Source: Rhodospirillaceae bacterium (GTDB taxonomy: Bacteria; Pseudomonadota; Gammaproteobacteria; Steroidobacterales; Rariloculaceae). From it: a DNA stretch of 64,000 nt. The notes under the pieces are model-generated. The model worked only from the letters and a program-made list of their open reading frames with translations. It searched no databases and was not told where the DNA came from. A program made the position numbers and the translations under genes. The stretch spans positions 1 to 64,000 of the forward strand of contig JAHEKF010000003.1 of the NCBI GenBank assembly GCA_024638465.1, in the 5' to 3' direction. This document shows, one piece after another, positions 53,465-64,000 of this stretch. Position 1 is the first letter of the stretch; the number at the start of each line of letters is the position of its first letter.

Positions 53465-55807
53465 TCAGATGTCGTCGCGCGTGACGGGCATGCTCGTAGC
53501 CGCTGCGGTCGCGCCGCTGTCGACGGCCGCAATCGCCTGCAGCTCGGGAAATTTGACGACGGTTCCGGGCGACACGCGATCCAGGTCCAGATCAGGGTTG
53601 AACTGCCGCAGCAGCCAGACGGGTACCTGATAGGTCCGCAGCGCCAGCACCCACAGGGACTCGCCGCGCCGCACGACATGATCGCGGGTGTCAGTAATCT
53701 GGTAGGCAAGGAAAAAGGCTTCCTGGGTGCTTTGCTGGTACTCGAGACGCCGCTGCTCGAAGGTCTCCCGGTCGACCACAGAGAAATCCAGCTCCAGGCG
53801 CTGCCCGATGACGACCGCCTGCCGGAAGGGCATCCCGTTGATGTCGCGTAGTCGCTGGGTTCGAAGCTGTAGCCAGTCGGCGTAGTGGCCAAGTGTCTCG
53901 AGCGCCTGGACTTCGATCGTGTCGCTCGCCGAGACGAGGTAGTCGCTCGGATCGGCCGCCAACTCGGCCTGGGAGCTGGCGAGCACGTTGTCATCTTCCG
54001 AGAACGACACTTCGTCCTCGATATCCTCGACATCGAGATTCTCGAGATCGACAGCCTCGACCGGGTCGTCCGGCGCAGCGACGTCGTCATTTGCTACAAA
54101 CACGGGCGCAGCGGGAATTCGCTCCGCGGGCTGGAATTCGAGCGGTCCTGCTACCGCTGCAGTCGTCTCAGGCTCGACAGCCACCACATCGGCGATCGTT
54201 GCAGCAGGAGGATTCTCCTCCGCTGCCTCGAGATCCGCGACCTGAATCTCCTCAGGCTCGGCGATCGTATCGGCCACAAGAACCGCTGTGGCGATCGCTT
54301 CGATCGGCTCCGCGACCTCGCCGATCTGAAGTTCCTGGCCGACATAGATTAGATTCGCATCGCTGATCCGGTTTCGTGACAGCAGATCGCTGGCAGAAAT
54401 CCCCAACCTTCGCGCAATGGTCGCTATCGTATCGCCGGACTGCACGACATAGGTGTCGCCCGGCTCCTGGCCATTGAGCTGAGCGATGGTCAGCGGTACT
54501 GAGCCATCGCTGCCGGGCAAGCGCAGTACCTGTCCGGCACGAATAAAATTTCGGCTTCTGAGGCCGTTGAGCTGAACCAGCGAGGTCTCGCTGACGCGAT
54601 AACGACCCGCGATCTGGGAGATCGTATCGCCGCTGCGCACGCGATGCATGATGTCCGGCATCTGCGCCGTGTAACGCTGTGTATCCGGTATCGCATCGAG
54701 ACTTGTGGCGCCTCGCGCGTAGATCTCCGACGGCAGCCGGAGATTGAATCCGCGAGGCACGAATTTGTCGCCGCCCCATACGGCGTCTGTCAGCGCGGGA
54801 TTCCAGCTCCTCAGCGACCCACGATCCGTGTCCAACGCGGCCTGCAATGTCGCCACAGTCATGAAATCCGGGACAGAGACGAGCGTACTGTCGATCGCCG
54901 GCGCAAAGTCCAACGGCCCGAAGTAGTCCTCGTAGTTCTGATCGACCTGGACGGCGGCAAGAAACGCGACATAAAAGTTGCGCGAGGCAAAACCGAAAGT
55001 ACGTCCTTCGTAATTTCGCAAGATCGTCTCGATGTCGTCGGTACCGAGCTGTCTGACGGCCCGCCGCATGCCGGCCTGGCCATGGTTGTAAGCAGTAATG
55101 GCGAGCGGCCAGCTCTGCAACACATCGTAATTGTTTCCGAGCAGACGCGAAGCGGCGACGGTTGAGAGAAACGGGTCGCGACGTTCATCGATAATGTGAT
55201 CGATGCGCATATAGCGTAATCCCGTTGAACGCGTGAACTGCCACATGCCGGCAGCGCCAACACGCGAGTAGGCGGTGGGGTCGAACGATGATTCGACATG
55301 AGGCAGGGCCACGAGCTCTGGCGGTAAACCGCGATCGCTCAATACATCCGCGATGTACTCACGCCAGGCACCGGAGCGAATGAGTCCTGCGCGGAACCGG
55401 TCCGACTGCCCTAGTTGAAAACGAAGCCGGCCCGACGACGCGCGCAACTCTGAATTGCTGACGTCCGCCGGCCACAGATCGAGGACCTGGCGTTCCGCCT
55501 CCGAGAGATTTTCGCGTTTGCCGTCAGCAAGCGTTGCGAGTATTTCCCGCACCTCGGCGTAGGCGTTATTGATACGCCGTGTCCGCTCGCGCCGGCTTAC
55601 CCCCTCAGGGAAGCGAACGGTGCGGTAGACGGCAGCGAGATTGACCGAGTCGTGGATGAAACCACTGCGAGTATCGACTTCCGTGTATACCCGCACCCAG
55701 AAGTCGACGTCGTGCTCGATTCCTTCCGGACGCGGCAATTCGGGATTCTGCGCGGCGGCAATACCGACCGCGCCGATCGCGACTGCGAGAAATCCTAACC
55801 ACCTCAT
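53465..55807 (-). CDS. mltD: MltD-type membrane-bound lytic transglycosylase with LysM domains
   Basis: A 780-residue exported transglycosylase. Signal peptide (residues 1-20, ending AAAQ), no lipobox. SLT domain at about 150-290, with catalytic E172 in PHVESSFDPTAYSRVGAAG and AYNHGQAGMRRA. Four LysM-like repeats: about 400-443 (HRVRSGDTISQIAGRYRVS), 460-505, 630-680 (weaker) and 715-760 (HVVRRGESLWVLALRTYQVP). Between repeats 2 and 3 lies a ~110-residue Ala/Glu/Asp linker. It cleaves peptidoglycan glycosidic bonds. ATG 55807 gives the signal peptide. The 245-bp upstream gap is A/T-rich with a possible TATAAT on the minus strand at 55981-55986. Confidence 0.92.
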   Translation of the reverse strand: MRWLGFLAVAIGAVGIAAAQNPELPRPEGIEHDVDFWVRVYTEVDTRSGFIHDSVNLAAVYRTVRFPEGVSRRERTRRINNAYAEVREILATLADGKRENLSEAERQVLDLWPADVSNSELRASSGRLRFQLGQSDRFRAGLIRSGAWREYIADVLSDRGLPPELVALPHVESSFDPTAYSRVGAAGMWQFTRSTGLRYMRIDHIIDERRDPFLSTVAASRLLGNNYDVLQSWPLAITAYNHGQAGMRRAVRQLGTDDIETILRNYEGRTFGFASRNFYVAFLAAVQVDQNYEDYFGPLDFAPAIDSTLVSVPDFMTVATLQAALDTDRGSLRSWNPALTDAVWGGDKFVPRGFNLRLPSEIYARGATSLDAIPDTQRYTAQMPDIMHRVRSGDTISQIAGRYRVSETSLVQLNGLRSRNFIRAGQVLRLPGSDGSVPLTIAQLNGQEPGDTYVVQSGDTIATIARRLGISASDLLSRNRISDANLIYVGQELQIGEVAEPIEAIATAVLVADTIAEPEEIQVADLEAAEENPPAATIADVVAVEPETTAAVAGPLEFQPAERIPAAPVFVANDDVAAPDDPVEAVDLENLDVEDIEDEVSFSEDDNVLASSQAELAADPSDYLVSASDTIEVQALETLGHYADWLQLRTQRLRDINGMPFRQAVVIGQRLELDFSVVDRETFEQRRLEYQQSTQEAFFLAYQITDTRDHVVRRGESLWVLALRTYQVPVWLLRQFNPDLDLDRVSPGTVVKFPELQAIAAVDSGATAAATSMPVTRDDI

Positions 55808-56052
55808 AGATGAGCAGATCCGGGCAAGCGGAAATGACCTGTACGAAAGTAAAGAGATTATGTCCCTGCGTCCAGAGATTCCCGGAAGCAGATCACGATC
55901 CGCGGAAAACGCCGCAAGGTTTTTTCTCGGCATGGCTACCTGTCTGATTTTCCTTTTTTTATATAGGCTTACAGACAGATATTATAGTCTTCTCTGACTA
56001 GACGCCAGTCGCCCGAGGAGGGCGGCGGGCGCGCTGCGGCAAGGTCTCCTGC

Positions 56053-57542
<1,490 letters not shown>

Positions 57543-57587
57543 AGTCCTAGCCTCCTGTTTCCGCTATGGGATGCTGGAGCTTGCTGG

Positions 57588-58463
57588 CTACGGCATCGCG
57601 CCGGTCTGCTCCTGCAAGAACTTGAAGAAGTCGCTGTCCGGGCTGAGAACCAGCACATCCTGATCGCCACCGATCGATTCACGGTACGCCTGCATGCTGC
57701 GATAGAAGGCGTAGAACTCCGGATTCGCGTTGTAAGCGTTGGCATAAATCTCGGACGCCCGCGCGTCGCCTTCGCCACGCATTATTTCCGCGTCACGGTA
57801 CGCCTCGGCGAGAATAACGGTCCTCTGCCTGTCGGCGTTGGCGCGAATTCTTTCGGAATCTTCAGACCCTTCGGCGCGAAGCTGCGCCGCGACTCGCGCA
57901 CGCTCCTGCTGCATTCGCGCGTAGACCGAATCGCTGACTTCATCCGAGAGTTCGATACGCATGACACGAACGTCAATGACCTCGAGACCAAGCTCCGGCG
58001 CTCGCTGTTGAGCCGTGACGAGCATTTCGGCCATTATCTCGCTTCGCTCGGCAGAAACGACTTCGACAACGGTACGTCGCGAGAACTCGGCCTTGATGCC
58101 TTCACGAATGATCGCGGACAGCCGTTGCCGCGCGAACAGTTCATCGCCGCGAGCACTGCGGTAGTACTGTGCCGGATCGGCAATACGCCAGGTAATGAAG
58201 TAATCGACGAGAAGATTCTTTTTCTCGCCGGTCAGGAATGGTTCCTGAGACTCGCCGTAATTGAGGATCCGATTCGGATACTTCGTAATGTTATTGACGA
58301 ACGGAATCTTGAAGTGCAATCCGGGTTCGTAGTCCGCCTTGACGATCTCGCCAAACCGGAACTTCACGGCGTGCTCTCTCTCGTCAACCGTAAAAACGGT
58401 CATGCGAATAAGCGTGACACCGATCAGCACGGTTGCCAGAAGAATATTGAATCGAGGACTCAT
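57588..58463 (-). CDS. hflC: Membrane protease modulator HflC
   Basis: A 291-residue SPFH/Band 7 protein anchored by an N-terminal TM helix (ILLATVLIGVTLIRMTVF). It shows VDEREHAVKFRFGEIV, PGLHFKIPFVNN, YFITWRIADPAQYY and VRMQQERARVAAQLRAEGSE-like coiled coil. With HflK it forms a large periplasm-facing complex that limits FtsH proteolysis. It lies 13 nt after hflK. Confidence 0.95.
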   Translation of the reverse strand: MSPRFNILLATVLIGVTLIRMTVFTVDEREHAVKFRFGEIVKADYEPGLHFKIPFVNNITKYPNRILNYGESQEPFLTGEKKNLLVDYFITWRIADPAQYYRSARGDELFARQRLSAIIREGIKAEFSRRTVVEVVSAERSEIMAEMLVTAQQRAPELGLEVIDVRVMRIELSDEVSDSVYARMQQERARVAAQLRAEGSEDSERIRANADRQRTVILAEAYRDAEIMRGEGDARASEIYANAYNANPEFYAFYRSMQAYRESIGGDQDVLVLSPDSDFFKFLQEQTGAMP

Positions 58464-58476
58464 TTCACACCCCGCT

Positions 58477-59622
58477 CTATCGTGAGTCCCGCGCCCTTAA
58501 TCGGGCTGCGGAACCTGAGTTGTTATCGGTAACTGTCGACGACGGCGGCAGGAGAGTCGTCTGCGGTTGGTTGCGACGTTGCACCAACTGATCCAGCGGC
58601 AGATAGATCAGGTTACCGCCTCCTTCCGCGTCGAGAAGCACTTTCGTCGAACTCGCAAGAATCGTCTCGAGCGTCTCGAGATAGATTCTCTGCCGCGTGA
58701 CCAGTGGCGCACGCTCATACTCGGTGAGTATCTGCGAGAAGCGATTGGCCTCACCTTCCGCGTCCGCGATCACGCGCGCGCGATAACCTTCGGCATCCTG
58801 CAGCTGTCTGGCTGCGGCACCTCGCGCATTCGGCAGAATGTCGTTCGCGTAAGCCTCCGCCTCGAAGCTCATTCGCTCTTTGTCCTCGCGAGCCTTGATC
58901 GCGTCCTGGACACTGGCCTCAACGTCGCCGGGGAAGTTGGCTTCCTGCAGGTTCACCTCATACACTGTTATACCCGCTCCGTACGCATCGGCGGTCGCCT
59001 GGATCAGTTCCTGCGCCTGACTGGCGATCTCGGCACGACCCTGGGTCAGAATAAAGTCGAGTACGTTCTTGCCGATGACCTCGCGTATGGCACTTCCGGT
59101 TATGTCACCCAGCGTTGCTTCAGGCGCTCGCATATTAAAGAGGAAGTCCTCGGGATTCGTACGCCGGTACTGCACGACGAGATCGACGAGCACGATGTTC
59201 TCGTCACGCGTCAACATGCTGCCCTGGTACGGAAAGCGCTCGGTCACATTCGTATTGATGGTTTCGACCGTTTCGACCGGCCAGGGAATGTGCCAGCGTA
59301 GTCCCGGCTGGGCGATCTGCTGGAAAGCACCGAACCGCAGCACGATCCCGCGCTCGGCATCGTTAACCTGGTAGAAACCCGTAAATGCCCAGACCGCAAC
59401 AAGCAACATGACAGCGCCGCTGATCAGGCCGCTACTGGCGCGCCGTTTACCCGGACCGTCACCGTCTCCCGACGCGCCGTTGCCGCCTCCGCCGCCGCGG
59501 CCGCCCAGGAAGCCCGTAAGCTTGCGTTGCAGGTCCCTTACAATCTGGTCGAGATCGGCAGGACCTCGATCGCCAGATTTTCGCCAAGGGTTGTCTTTGT
59601 CGTCAGGATCGTTCCAGCTCAT
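58477..59622 (-). CDS. hflK: Membrane protease modulator HflK
   Basis: A 381-residue partner of HflC. A Gly/Asp-rich cytoplasmic N-terminus (WNDPDDKDNPW, then a poly-Gly stretch) precedes a TM helix (about residues 66-84) and the SPFH domain (VNDAERGIVLRFGAF, PGLRWHIPWPVE, coiled coil with ARGAAARQLQDAEGYRA). It starts 1 nt after the hflX stop. Confidence 0.95.
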   Translation of the reverse strand: MSWNDPDDKDNPWRKSGDRGPADLDQIVRDLQRKLTGFLGGRGGGGGNGASGDGDGPGKRRASSGLISGAVMLLVAVWAFTGFYQVNDAERGIVLRFGAFQQIAQPGLRWHIPWPVETVETINTNVTERFPYQGSMLTRDENIVLVDLVVQYRRTNPEDFLFNMRAPEATLGDITGSAIREVIGKNVLDFILTQGRAEIASQAQELIQATADAYGAGITVYEVNLQEANFPGDVEASVQDAIKAREDKERMSFEAEAYANDILPNARGAAARQLQDAEGYRARVIADAEGEANRFSQILTEYERAPLVTRQRIYLETLETILASSTKVLLDAEGGGNLIYLPLDQLVQRRNQPQTTLLPPSSTVTDNNSGSAARLRARDSR

Positions 59623-59623
59623 A

Positions 59624-60922
59624 TCAGTGTACTTCCCGTTGAAAGCTATCGTCCGATAGCCCTTCCTGGTTACAGAGTTCCTTCCAGCGCCTGGTCGTCA
59701 GTTCCACGTCGAGGGTCCAGCCTCCCGACTCTTCTGCCTGCTCCGAGCGCACAGCCCTCAAGTCGAACAGTTTCGCGCGAATCCGACTCTGGTCGGGACC
59801 GAGCACCAGCCGGCCGATCAGCGGCGGGCCGAGGCACTGATCTCGGATCGCGTCCGAAAGTGCATCGAGCCCCGCACCGGTCTCGGCTGAGACCCAGATT
59901 TTGGCCGAACTCGCCCCGTTGAGGCGACGACCGGCCTTCGCGGACACTTTGTCTACCTTATTGTACACCTGGATGCAGGGCACGGACGCCGCGCCAATAC
60001 TCTCCAGAACGTCCTCAACCTGCTGTTTTCGGTCCGCATGATGCGGATCGCTCGCATCGATGACATGCAGCAACAGGTCCGCCTCGCGTGTTTCGGTGAG
60101 CGTAGCCCGGAATGCCGCGACGAGTTCGTGCGGCAAATCGCGGACGAAACCGACGGTATCGGCAAGCAGAATCTCGCTCGCTCCGCCGGTATCGAGGCGC
60201 CGGATCGTCGGATCGAGCGTCGCGAACAACAGATTTCGCGCGTCGGCCTGCGAGCCGGTCAGGGCATTGAAAAGGCTGGTCTTTCCGGCGTTGGTATAGC
60301 CGACCAACGCGACCGTCGCTACCTGCGCCCGGGTCCGGTCGCGCCTGCCCATCTCGCGCTGTTTCTCGACCCGATCCAGCCTGGTTTTGAGGTGCTTGAT
60401 CCGCTGACCTACCAGACGCCGGTCGGTTTCGAGCTGGGTCTCACCAGGGCCGCGCAGCCCGATTCCGCCCTTCTGGCGTTCAAGATGCGTCCAGCCCCGA
60501 ACAAGGCGCGTCGACAGGTGCTCGAGTTGTGCGAGCTCAACCTGAATCTTGCCTTCGAACGTCGCTGCACGTTGCGCGAAGATATCGAGAATCAGTCCAT
60601 TACGATCGAGTACGCGCGTTTTGAGTAGCATCTCCAGATTTCGTTCCTGGCTCGGACTCAGCGGCTGATTCACGAGGACGACTTCCGCACAACTCGCCTC
60701 GACGCGAGACTTGAGTTCCTCGGCCTTCCCCGAACCGATAAACAGACGCGGAGTCGGACGATCACGACGCGCAGTCAGCTCGTCGACAATCTCCGCGCCG
60801 GCCGAGCGTCCCAGTGCCTTGAACTCCTGGATTTCGTCGTCGTCACAGGCCCGGTTCAAGCCGATGTGAAGCAGAAGCGCGCGTTCGCCGCTTCCGGGGC
60901 GTTCAAGCAATCCTTGCTCCAT
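59624..60922 (-). CDS. hflX: Ribosome-associated GTPase HflX
   Basis: A 432-residue GTPase that splits stalled ribosomes. The N-terminal HflX domain has LFIGSGKAEELKSRVEA, followed by GGIGLRGPGETQLETDRR and a coiled region, then the GTPase domain: GYTNAGKTSLFNALTGSQ (G1), DTVGFVRDLPHELV (G3) and NKVDKV (G4). It lies 14 nt after hfq. Confidence 0.96.
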   Translation of the reverse strand: MEQGLLERPGSGERALLLHIGLNRACDDDEIQEFKALGRSAGAEIVDELTARRDRPTPRLFIGSGKAEELKSRVEASCAEVVLVNQPLSPSQERNLEMLLKTRVLDRNGLILDIFAQRAATFEGKIQVELAQLEHLSTRLVRGWTHLERQKGGIGLRGPGETQLETDRRLVGQRIKHLKTRLDRVEKQREMGRRDRTRAQVATVALVGYTNAGKTSLFNALTGSQADARNLLFATLDPTIRRLDTGGASEILLADTVGFVRDLPHELVAAFRATLTETREADLLLHVIDASDPHHADRKQQVEDVLESIGAASVPCIQVYNKVDKVSAKAGRRLNGASSAKIWVSAETGAGLDALSDAIRDQCLGPPLIGRLVLGPDQSRIRAKLFDLRAVRSEQAEESGGWTLDVELTTRRWKELCNQEGLSDDSFQREVH

Positions 60923-60936
60923 GCCCAGACGGGCGA

Positions 60937-61176
60937 TTATTCGTTCGAGTCCTCATCATCCATTGAGAGCTGCACATTCCGCGATGGAACGACGGTCGAG
61001 ATCGCGTGCTTGTAGACCATCTGGCTCACACTGTTGCGCAGCAATACGACAAATTGATCGAACGAATCGATCTGCCCTTGCAGCTTGATGCCATTGACCA
61101 GATAGATCGATACGGGAACCTTCTCCTTGCGCAACGCATTAAGAAACGGGTCCTGTAATGACTGACCTTTGGCCAT
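60937..61176 (-). CDS. hfq: RNA chaperone Hfq
   Basis: A 79-residue Hfq hexamer subunit. The Sm fold is clear: [40 protein letters not shown], and Sm2 [13 protein letters not shown] short acidic tail ends DDEDSNE. Hfq pairs small RNAs with mRNAs. The 211-bp gap back to miaA holds its likely promoter, though no clear -10/-35 pair stands out. Confidence 0.97.
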   Translation of the reverse strand: MAKGQSLQDPFLNALRKEKVPVSIYLVNGIKLQGQIDSFDQFVVLLRNSVSQMVYKHAISTVVPSRNVQLSMDDEDSNE

Positions 61177-61387
61177 GAATATCTCCTTATTGTTAGGTTA
61201 TTCGAGATAAGGGCCGAAGTTACCACCCGCGCCCGCTGCGGCTTTCCAATAAAGCCTACACTCCGTTATTCACAAAAGGTGTCATCCCACAGGTAGGAAA
61301 TAGTAGCACAGCGCCCGTTTTTCAAGGGCTGAATCGGTACTCGCTTGAACTACAAGCGGATATTTTCGGGCAACGGGCTTGAAACCG

Positions 61388-62338
61388 CTACGCCGGGCGG
61401 CCTCGCGCCGATTGGACGCGCGCGATCAAGCGTGCGCCGAGACCAGGCTCGCCCATCGTGAAACGGATGGCGGTCGTGTCGGACCGCAACGAGGTAAGCT
61501 GGCGCTTCGCGAGCTGACGTGTTGCCGCCAGTACTTTCGATCTCGCCGTTTCCCAGTCGCAATCACCCTCGAGGTGGGCCCAGATCTGACGATACCCGAC
61601 GGCCCGCATTGACGGTGTCGCCGCATCCAGATCGCCTCGCGACCGCAGCCGTTCGACCTCTTCAACGAAGCCTGCTGCCAGCATCGCGTCGAAACGACGC
61701 TCGATTCTGTCCGCGAGCGATGCGCGATCCGGGGGGACGATGGCGATCGTAGTGATATCGAGATCATGGACCGGAGCCGATTGCTTCTGCAGCACGCTCA
61801 ACGCCACACCCGTGATTTCGTGAACCTCGAGCGCTCTTTGAATTCGCTGCCCGTCGCTCGGTGAAATCCGCCCGGCTGCATCCGGGTCGTGTTCGGCCAG
61901 ACGCAAATGTAATGCCGGCCAGCCAACCGCCGCCGCTTCGTCGTCCAGTCGCCGCCGAATCCCGGGATCCGCTTTTGGCAGATCGGCCAGACCGTCACGC
62001 AGCGCGCGAAGATACAAATGGGTACCGCCGACCAACAACGGAATCTTGCCGCGATCGGCGATCGCTCGAACTTCCCGGCTCGCGTCGGCCACGAAGCGTC
62101 CCGCAGAATAGGCTTCCGCAGCATCCAGAATATCGATCAGGAAATGCGGAATCTGCTCTCGAATTGCGATAGACGGCTTCGCTGTACCGATGTCCATGTC
62201 CCGATAAACCAGCGCCGAATCCATGCTGACGATCTCGAGCGGTAATTCGCCAGCGATTTCGAGGGCGAGATCCGTTTTTCCGGTCGCAGTGGGTCCCGTG
62301 AGGCAGATACAGGAAATCCTGCCCGCGCCGGCGGCCAT
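61388..62338 (-). CDS. miaA: tRNA dimethylallyltransferase MiaA
   Basis: A 316-residue enzyme that adds the dimethylallyl group to A37 of tRNAs reading UNN codons. Seen: GPTATGKTDLALEIA, SMDSALVYRDMDIGTAKP, PLLVGGTHLYLRAL, DGQRIQRALEVHEITG and MRAVGYRQIW. It starts 2 nt after mutL and precedes hfq, the common order. Confidence 0.97.
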   Translation of the reverse strand: MAAGAGRISCICLTGPTATGKTDLALEIAGELPLEIVSMDSALVYRDMDIGTAKPSIAIREQIPHFLIDILDAAEAYSAGRFVADASREVRAIADRGKIPLLVGGTHLYLRALRDGLADLPKADPGIRRRLDDEAAAVGWPALHLRLAEHDPDAAGRISPSDGQRIQRALEVHEITGVALSVLQKQSAPVHDLDITTIAIVPPDRASLADRIERRFDAMLAAGFVEEVERLRSRGDLDAATPSMRAVGYRQIWAHLEGDCDWETARSKVLAATRQLAKRQLTSLRSDTTAIRFTMGEPGLGARLIARVQSARGRPA

Positions 62339-62340
62339 CG

Positions 62341-64000
62341 CTATTGACCGCGCAGGAAAAGCTTATCGAGTTCCGCGGTCGTGATTCGAGACCAGGTCGG
62401 GCGACCGTGATTGCACTGGTCGATTCGCTCGGTTTGTTCCATTTCGCGAAGCAGCGCGTTCATCTCGTCGATGTTAAGCCGCCGATTGGCGCGTATTGCA
62501 CTGTGGCATGCCATTGTCGCGAGAATCTCGTTAGCAGATCCTTCGATTCGATCCGCTTTGGCGGTCTCTCGCAGATCGCTGAGTACGTCGCGCAGCAGGG
62601 ATTCGGCGTCTGCATCTTTGAGTAACAGCGGGACCTCGGAAATCCGCAGCTCTTCCGGCCCGCGACGCATCACGACGAAACCAAGCTTCAATAGTTCTTC
62701 CGCGAAAGATTCCGCGGCTTCGGCTTCCGCGGCAGAGACATTTAACGAGACCGGAACGAGCAGCGCTTGACGATTTAGCTTTTCCTCGCCCAGCGATTGC
62801 TTCATACGCTCATACATAACGCGCTCGTGTGCAGCGTGCATGTCCACGATCACCAATCCGTCTTCGTTTTCCGCAAGAATGTAGATTCCGGCGAGCTGGG
62901 CCAGCGCAAAGCCGAGCGGCGGTACCGCGCTATGATCGCGCTTGCTGCCTTCGCGCGAATGCAGCATCTCGTACAACGGCTTGTGATCCTGGACTTCCGT
63001 TCGGGATGCGTGGGATAAGGACAACGCATGCTGGCCTGCGCTGCCGGAGACCGAATGCGCTTCCGCCGGCGGATTTAAAGCCGGCGGCGCAGCGGATTCC
63101 AGCGTGCTTGCGAGCGCCGCCTCGACCGTACGGAACACGAAGTCGTGGACCAGCCGGGAGTCCCTGAACCGAATCTCCAGTTTCGCCGGATGCGCATTGA
63201 CGTCCACCCGCCGCGGATCGAGTTCGAGAAAAACGACATACGCCGGCTGGCGAGACTGGAACAGCACGTCCTGATAGCCAAGACGCACGGCATGGCGAAG
63301 GACCTTGTCGCGGACCACGCGGCCATTTACGTAGGTGTACTGCATGTCCGCCTGGCTTCTGGAGAACGTCGGCTCGGCGAGCCAGCCGCGCAATCGCAAT
63401 CCCTCGATTTCGCGCTCGAAATAGCGAGCGTGCTCGAGAAAATTCTCCCCACAGATTTGACTCAAACGCGCTTCAAAGTCTTCTCGTGAATCGGCCGGCG
63501 GAAGTGCGATGCTCGCGCGCTGATTGTGCTTCAGTTGCCACGCAACCTCGGAGCGACCGAGCGCGAGTCCGCGAACGATCGACTCGATATGCGAAAACTC
63601 CGTACGCTCCGTGCGAAGAAATTTTCGCCGGGCAGGCGTGTTGAAGAACAGATCCCTGACTTCCAGCGTCGTTCCGGGCGGATGCGCCGCGGGCCGAAGC
63701 GCTCCGACTTCGCCCCCATCGCAGTCGATAGACCATCCGGAATCTTCGCCCTGCGCGCGCGACGTCAGCTTCATATGCGCAACCGAGCCGATACTCGGTA
63801 GCGCTTCGCCGCGAAATCCCAATGTCGCGACCCGCTCCAGCTCGTCGAGACTCGCGATCTTGCTCGTTGCGTGTCGTGCCAGCGCCAGTGGCAACTCCTC
63901 CCTGGAGATACCGACGCCGTCATCGCGGATTCGAATCAGCCGGGTCCCGCCGGCCTGGACCTCGATATCCACACGCCGTGCGCCTGCGTCGAGACTGTTC
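62341..64000 (-). CDS. mutL: DNA mismatch repair protein MutL, 5' end beyond the window
   Basis: The C-terminal ~553 residues of MutL; the frame runs off the right edge, so the first ~40 residues are missing. The visible start NSLDAGARRVDIEV is the GHKL ATPase motif, followed by RIRDDGVGISREEL and ATLGFRGEALPSI. The C-terminal dimerisation domain carries DMHAAHERVMYE, matching the metal-binding endonuclease motif DQHA(X)2E(X)4E with Met for Gln, as in species without MutH. The end contains GRPTWSRI. Confidence 0.96.
   Translation of the reverse strand, partial: NSLDAGARRVDIEVQAGGTRLIRIRDDGVGISREELPLALARHATSKIASLDELERVATLGFRGEALPSIGSVAHMKLTSRAQGEDSGWSIDCDGGEVGALRPAAHPPGTTLEVRDLFFNTPARRKFLRTERTEFSHIESIVRGLALGRSEVAWQLKHNQRASIALPPADSREDFEARLSQICGENFLEHARYFEREIEGLRLRGWLAEPTFSRSQADMQYTYVNGRVVRDKVLRHAVRLGYQDVLFQSRQPAYVVFLELDPRRVDVNAHPAKLEIRFRDSRLVHDFVFRTVEAALASTLESAAPPALNPPAEAHSVSGSAGQHALSLSHASRTEVQDHKPLYEMLHSREGSKRDHSAVPPLGFALAQLAGIYILAENEDGLVIVDMHAAHERVMYERMKQSLGEEKLNRQALLVPVSLNVSAAEAEAAESFAEELLKLGFVVMRRGPEELRISEVPLLLKDADAESLLRDVLSDLRETAKADRIEGSANEILATMACHSAIRANRRLNIDEMNALLREMEQTERIDQCNHGRPTWSRITTAELDKLFLRGQ

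Noticed and set aside
55940..55978. CTGTCTG ... CAGACAG repeat with a T-run, considered as a terminator
   Set aside because: The 25-base spacer and position in the mltD promoter region fit a chance repeat or promoter element better than a terminator.

Overview
The window is one continuous piece of a bacterial chromosome, about 58% G+C by eye, with dense and mostly operonic genes. It reads as a free-living, Gram-negative gammaproteobacterium outside the Enterobacterales. The evidence is gene order: mutL-miaA-hfq-hflX-hflK-hflC-DUF2065-purA, rnr-rlmB-rpsF-rpsR-DUF2232-rplI-dnaB, rpsP-rimM-trmD-rplS next to ffh, and gcvR divergent from dapA with bepA alongside. The exported DUF6152, LVIVD and propeller proteins recall marine or soil lineages such as Woeseiaceae-like bacteria, but the sequence alone does not fix the taxon. 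There are no transposases, integrases, CRISPR arrays, rRNA genes or phage genes. One tRNA gene, Leu(CAG), is present.

Layout. 1-2.5 kb: a bufferin-type RiPP operon (Cys-bearing DUF2282 precursor, DUF692 MNIO maturase, DUF2063 partner, DoxX protein). 2.5-5.9 kb: small lipoprotein, dapA, gcvR, bepA. 6.1-12.9 kb: SUF iron-sulfur cluster operon (Rrf2 regulator, sufB, C, D, S, U, T) followed by a SixA-like phosphatase; a perfect 17-bp inverted repeat precedes the regulator. 12.9-20.5 kb, minus strand: sppA, a complete TRAP transporter with a TatT lipoprotein, then rplS-trmD-rimM-rpsP. 20.6-24.8 kb: ffh, corB-like, radA. 24.9-28.6 kb: a three-gene phosphosignalling unit (CHASE2 Ser/Thr kinase, PP2C phosphatase, FHA protein). 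28.7-35.5 kb, minus strand: dnaB, rplI, DUF2232, rpsR, rpsF, rlmB, rnr, with long acidic or Ala/Glu tails on S6 and L9. 35.7-43.7 kb: tRNA-Leu, an HDOD protein, an exported helix-hairpin-helix protein, a YedZ/MsrQ-like heme protein, a FecA-like TonB receptor behind a strong Fur box, an exported cyclase, a TonB-like N-terminal module and a glutaryl-CoA dehydrogenase-like gene.

44.0-53.3 kb is the most unusual stretch. Eight minus-strand genes all encode proteins with a signal peptide or lipobox: a seven-repeat FG-GAP lipoprotein, two DUF6152 proteins whose predicted mature N-terminus is His-His, two paralogous alpha/beta hydrolases flanking an NHL propeller, a 251-aa exported protein of a family I cannot name, and an LVIVD propeller protein. 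A Fur-box-like site lies just upstream of the hydrolase-NHL-hydrolase operon. With the Fur-box receptor and heme protein near 38 kb, this suggests an iron-responsive envelope system whose substrate is unknown. 53.5-64 kb returns to core genes: an MltD-type transglycosylase, then purA, DUF2065, hflC, hflK, hflX, hfq, miaA and the 3' part of mutL, which runs off the right edge.

Functions come from motif and family recognition by eye. No homology search, promoter prediction or structure prediction was run. Many starts are GTG or TTG and were chosen from ribosome-binding sites, overlaps and family N-termini.
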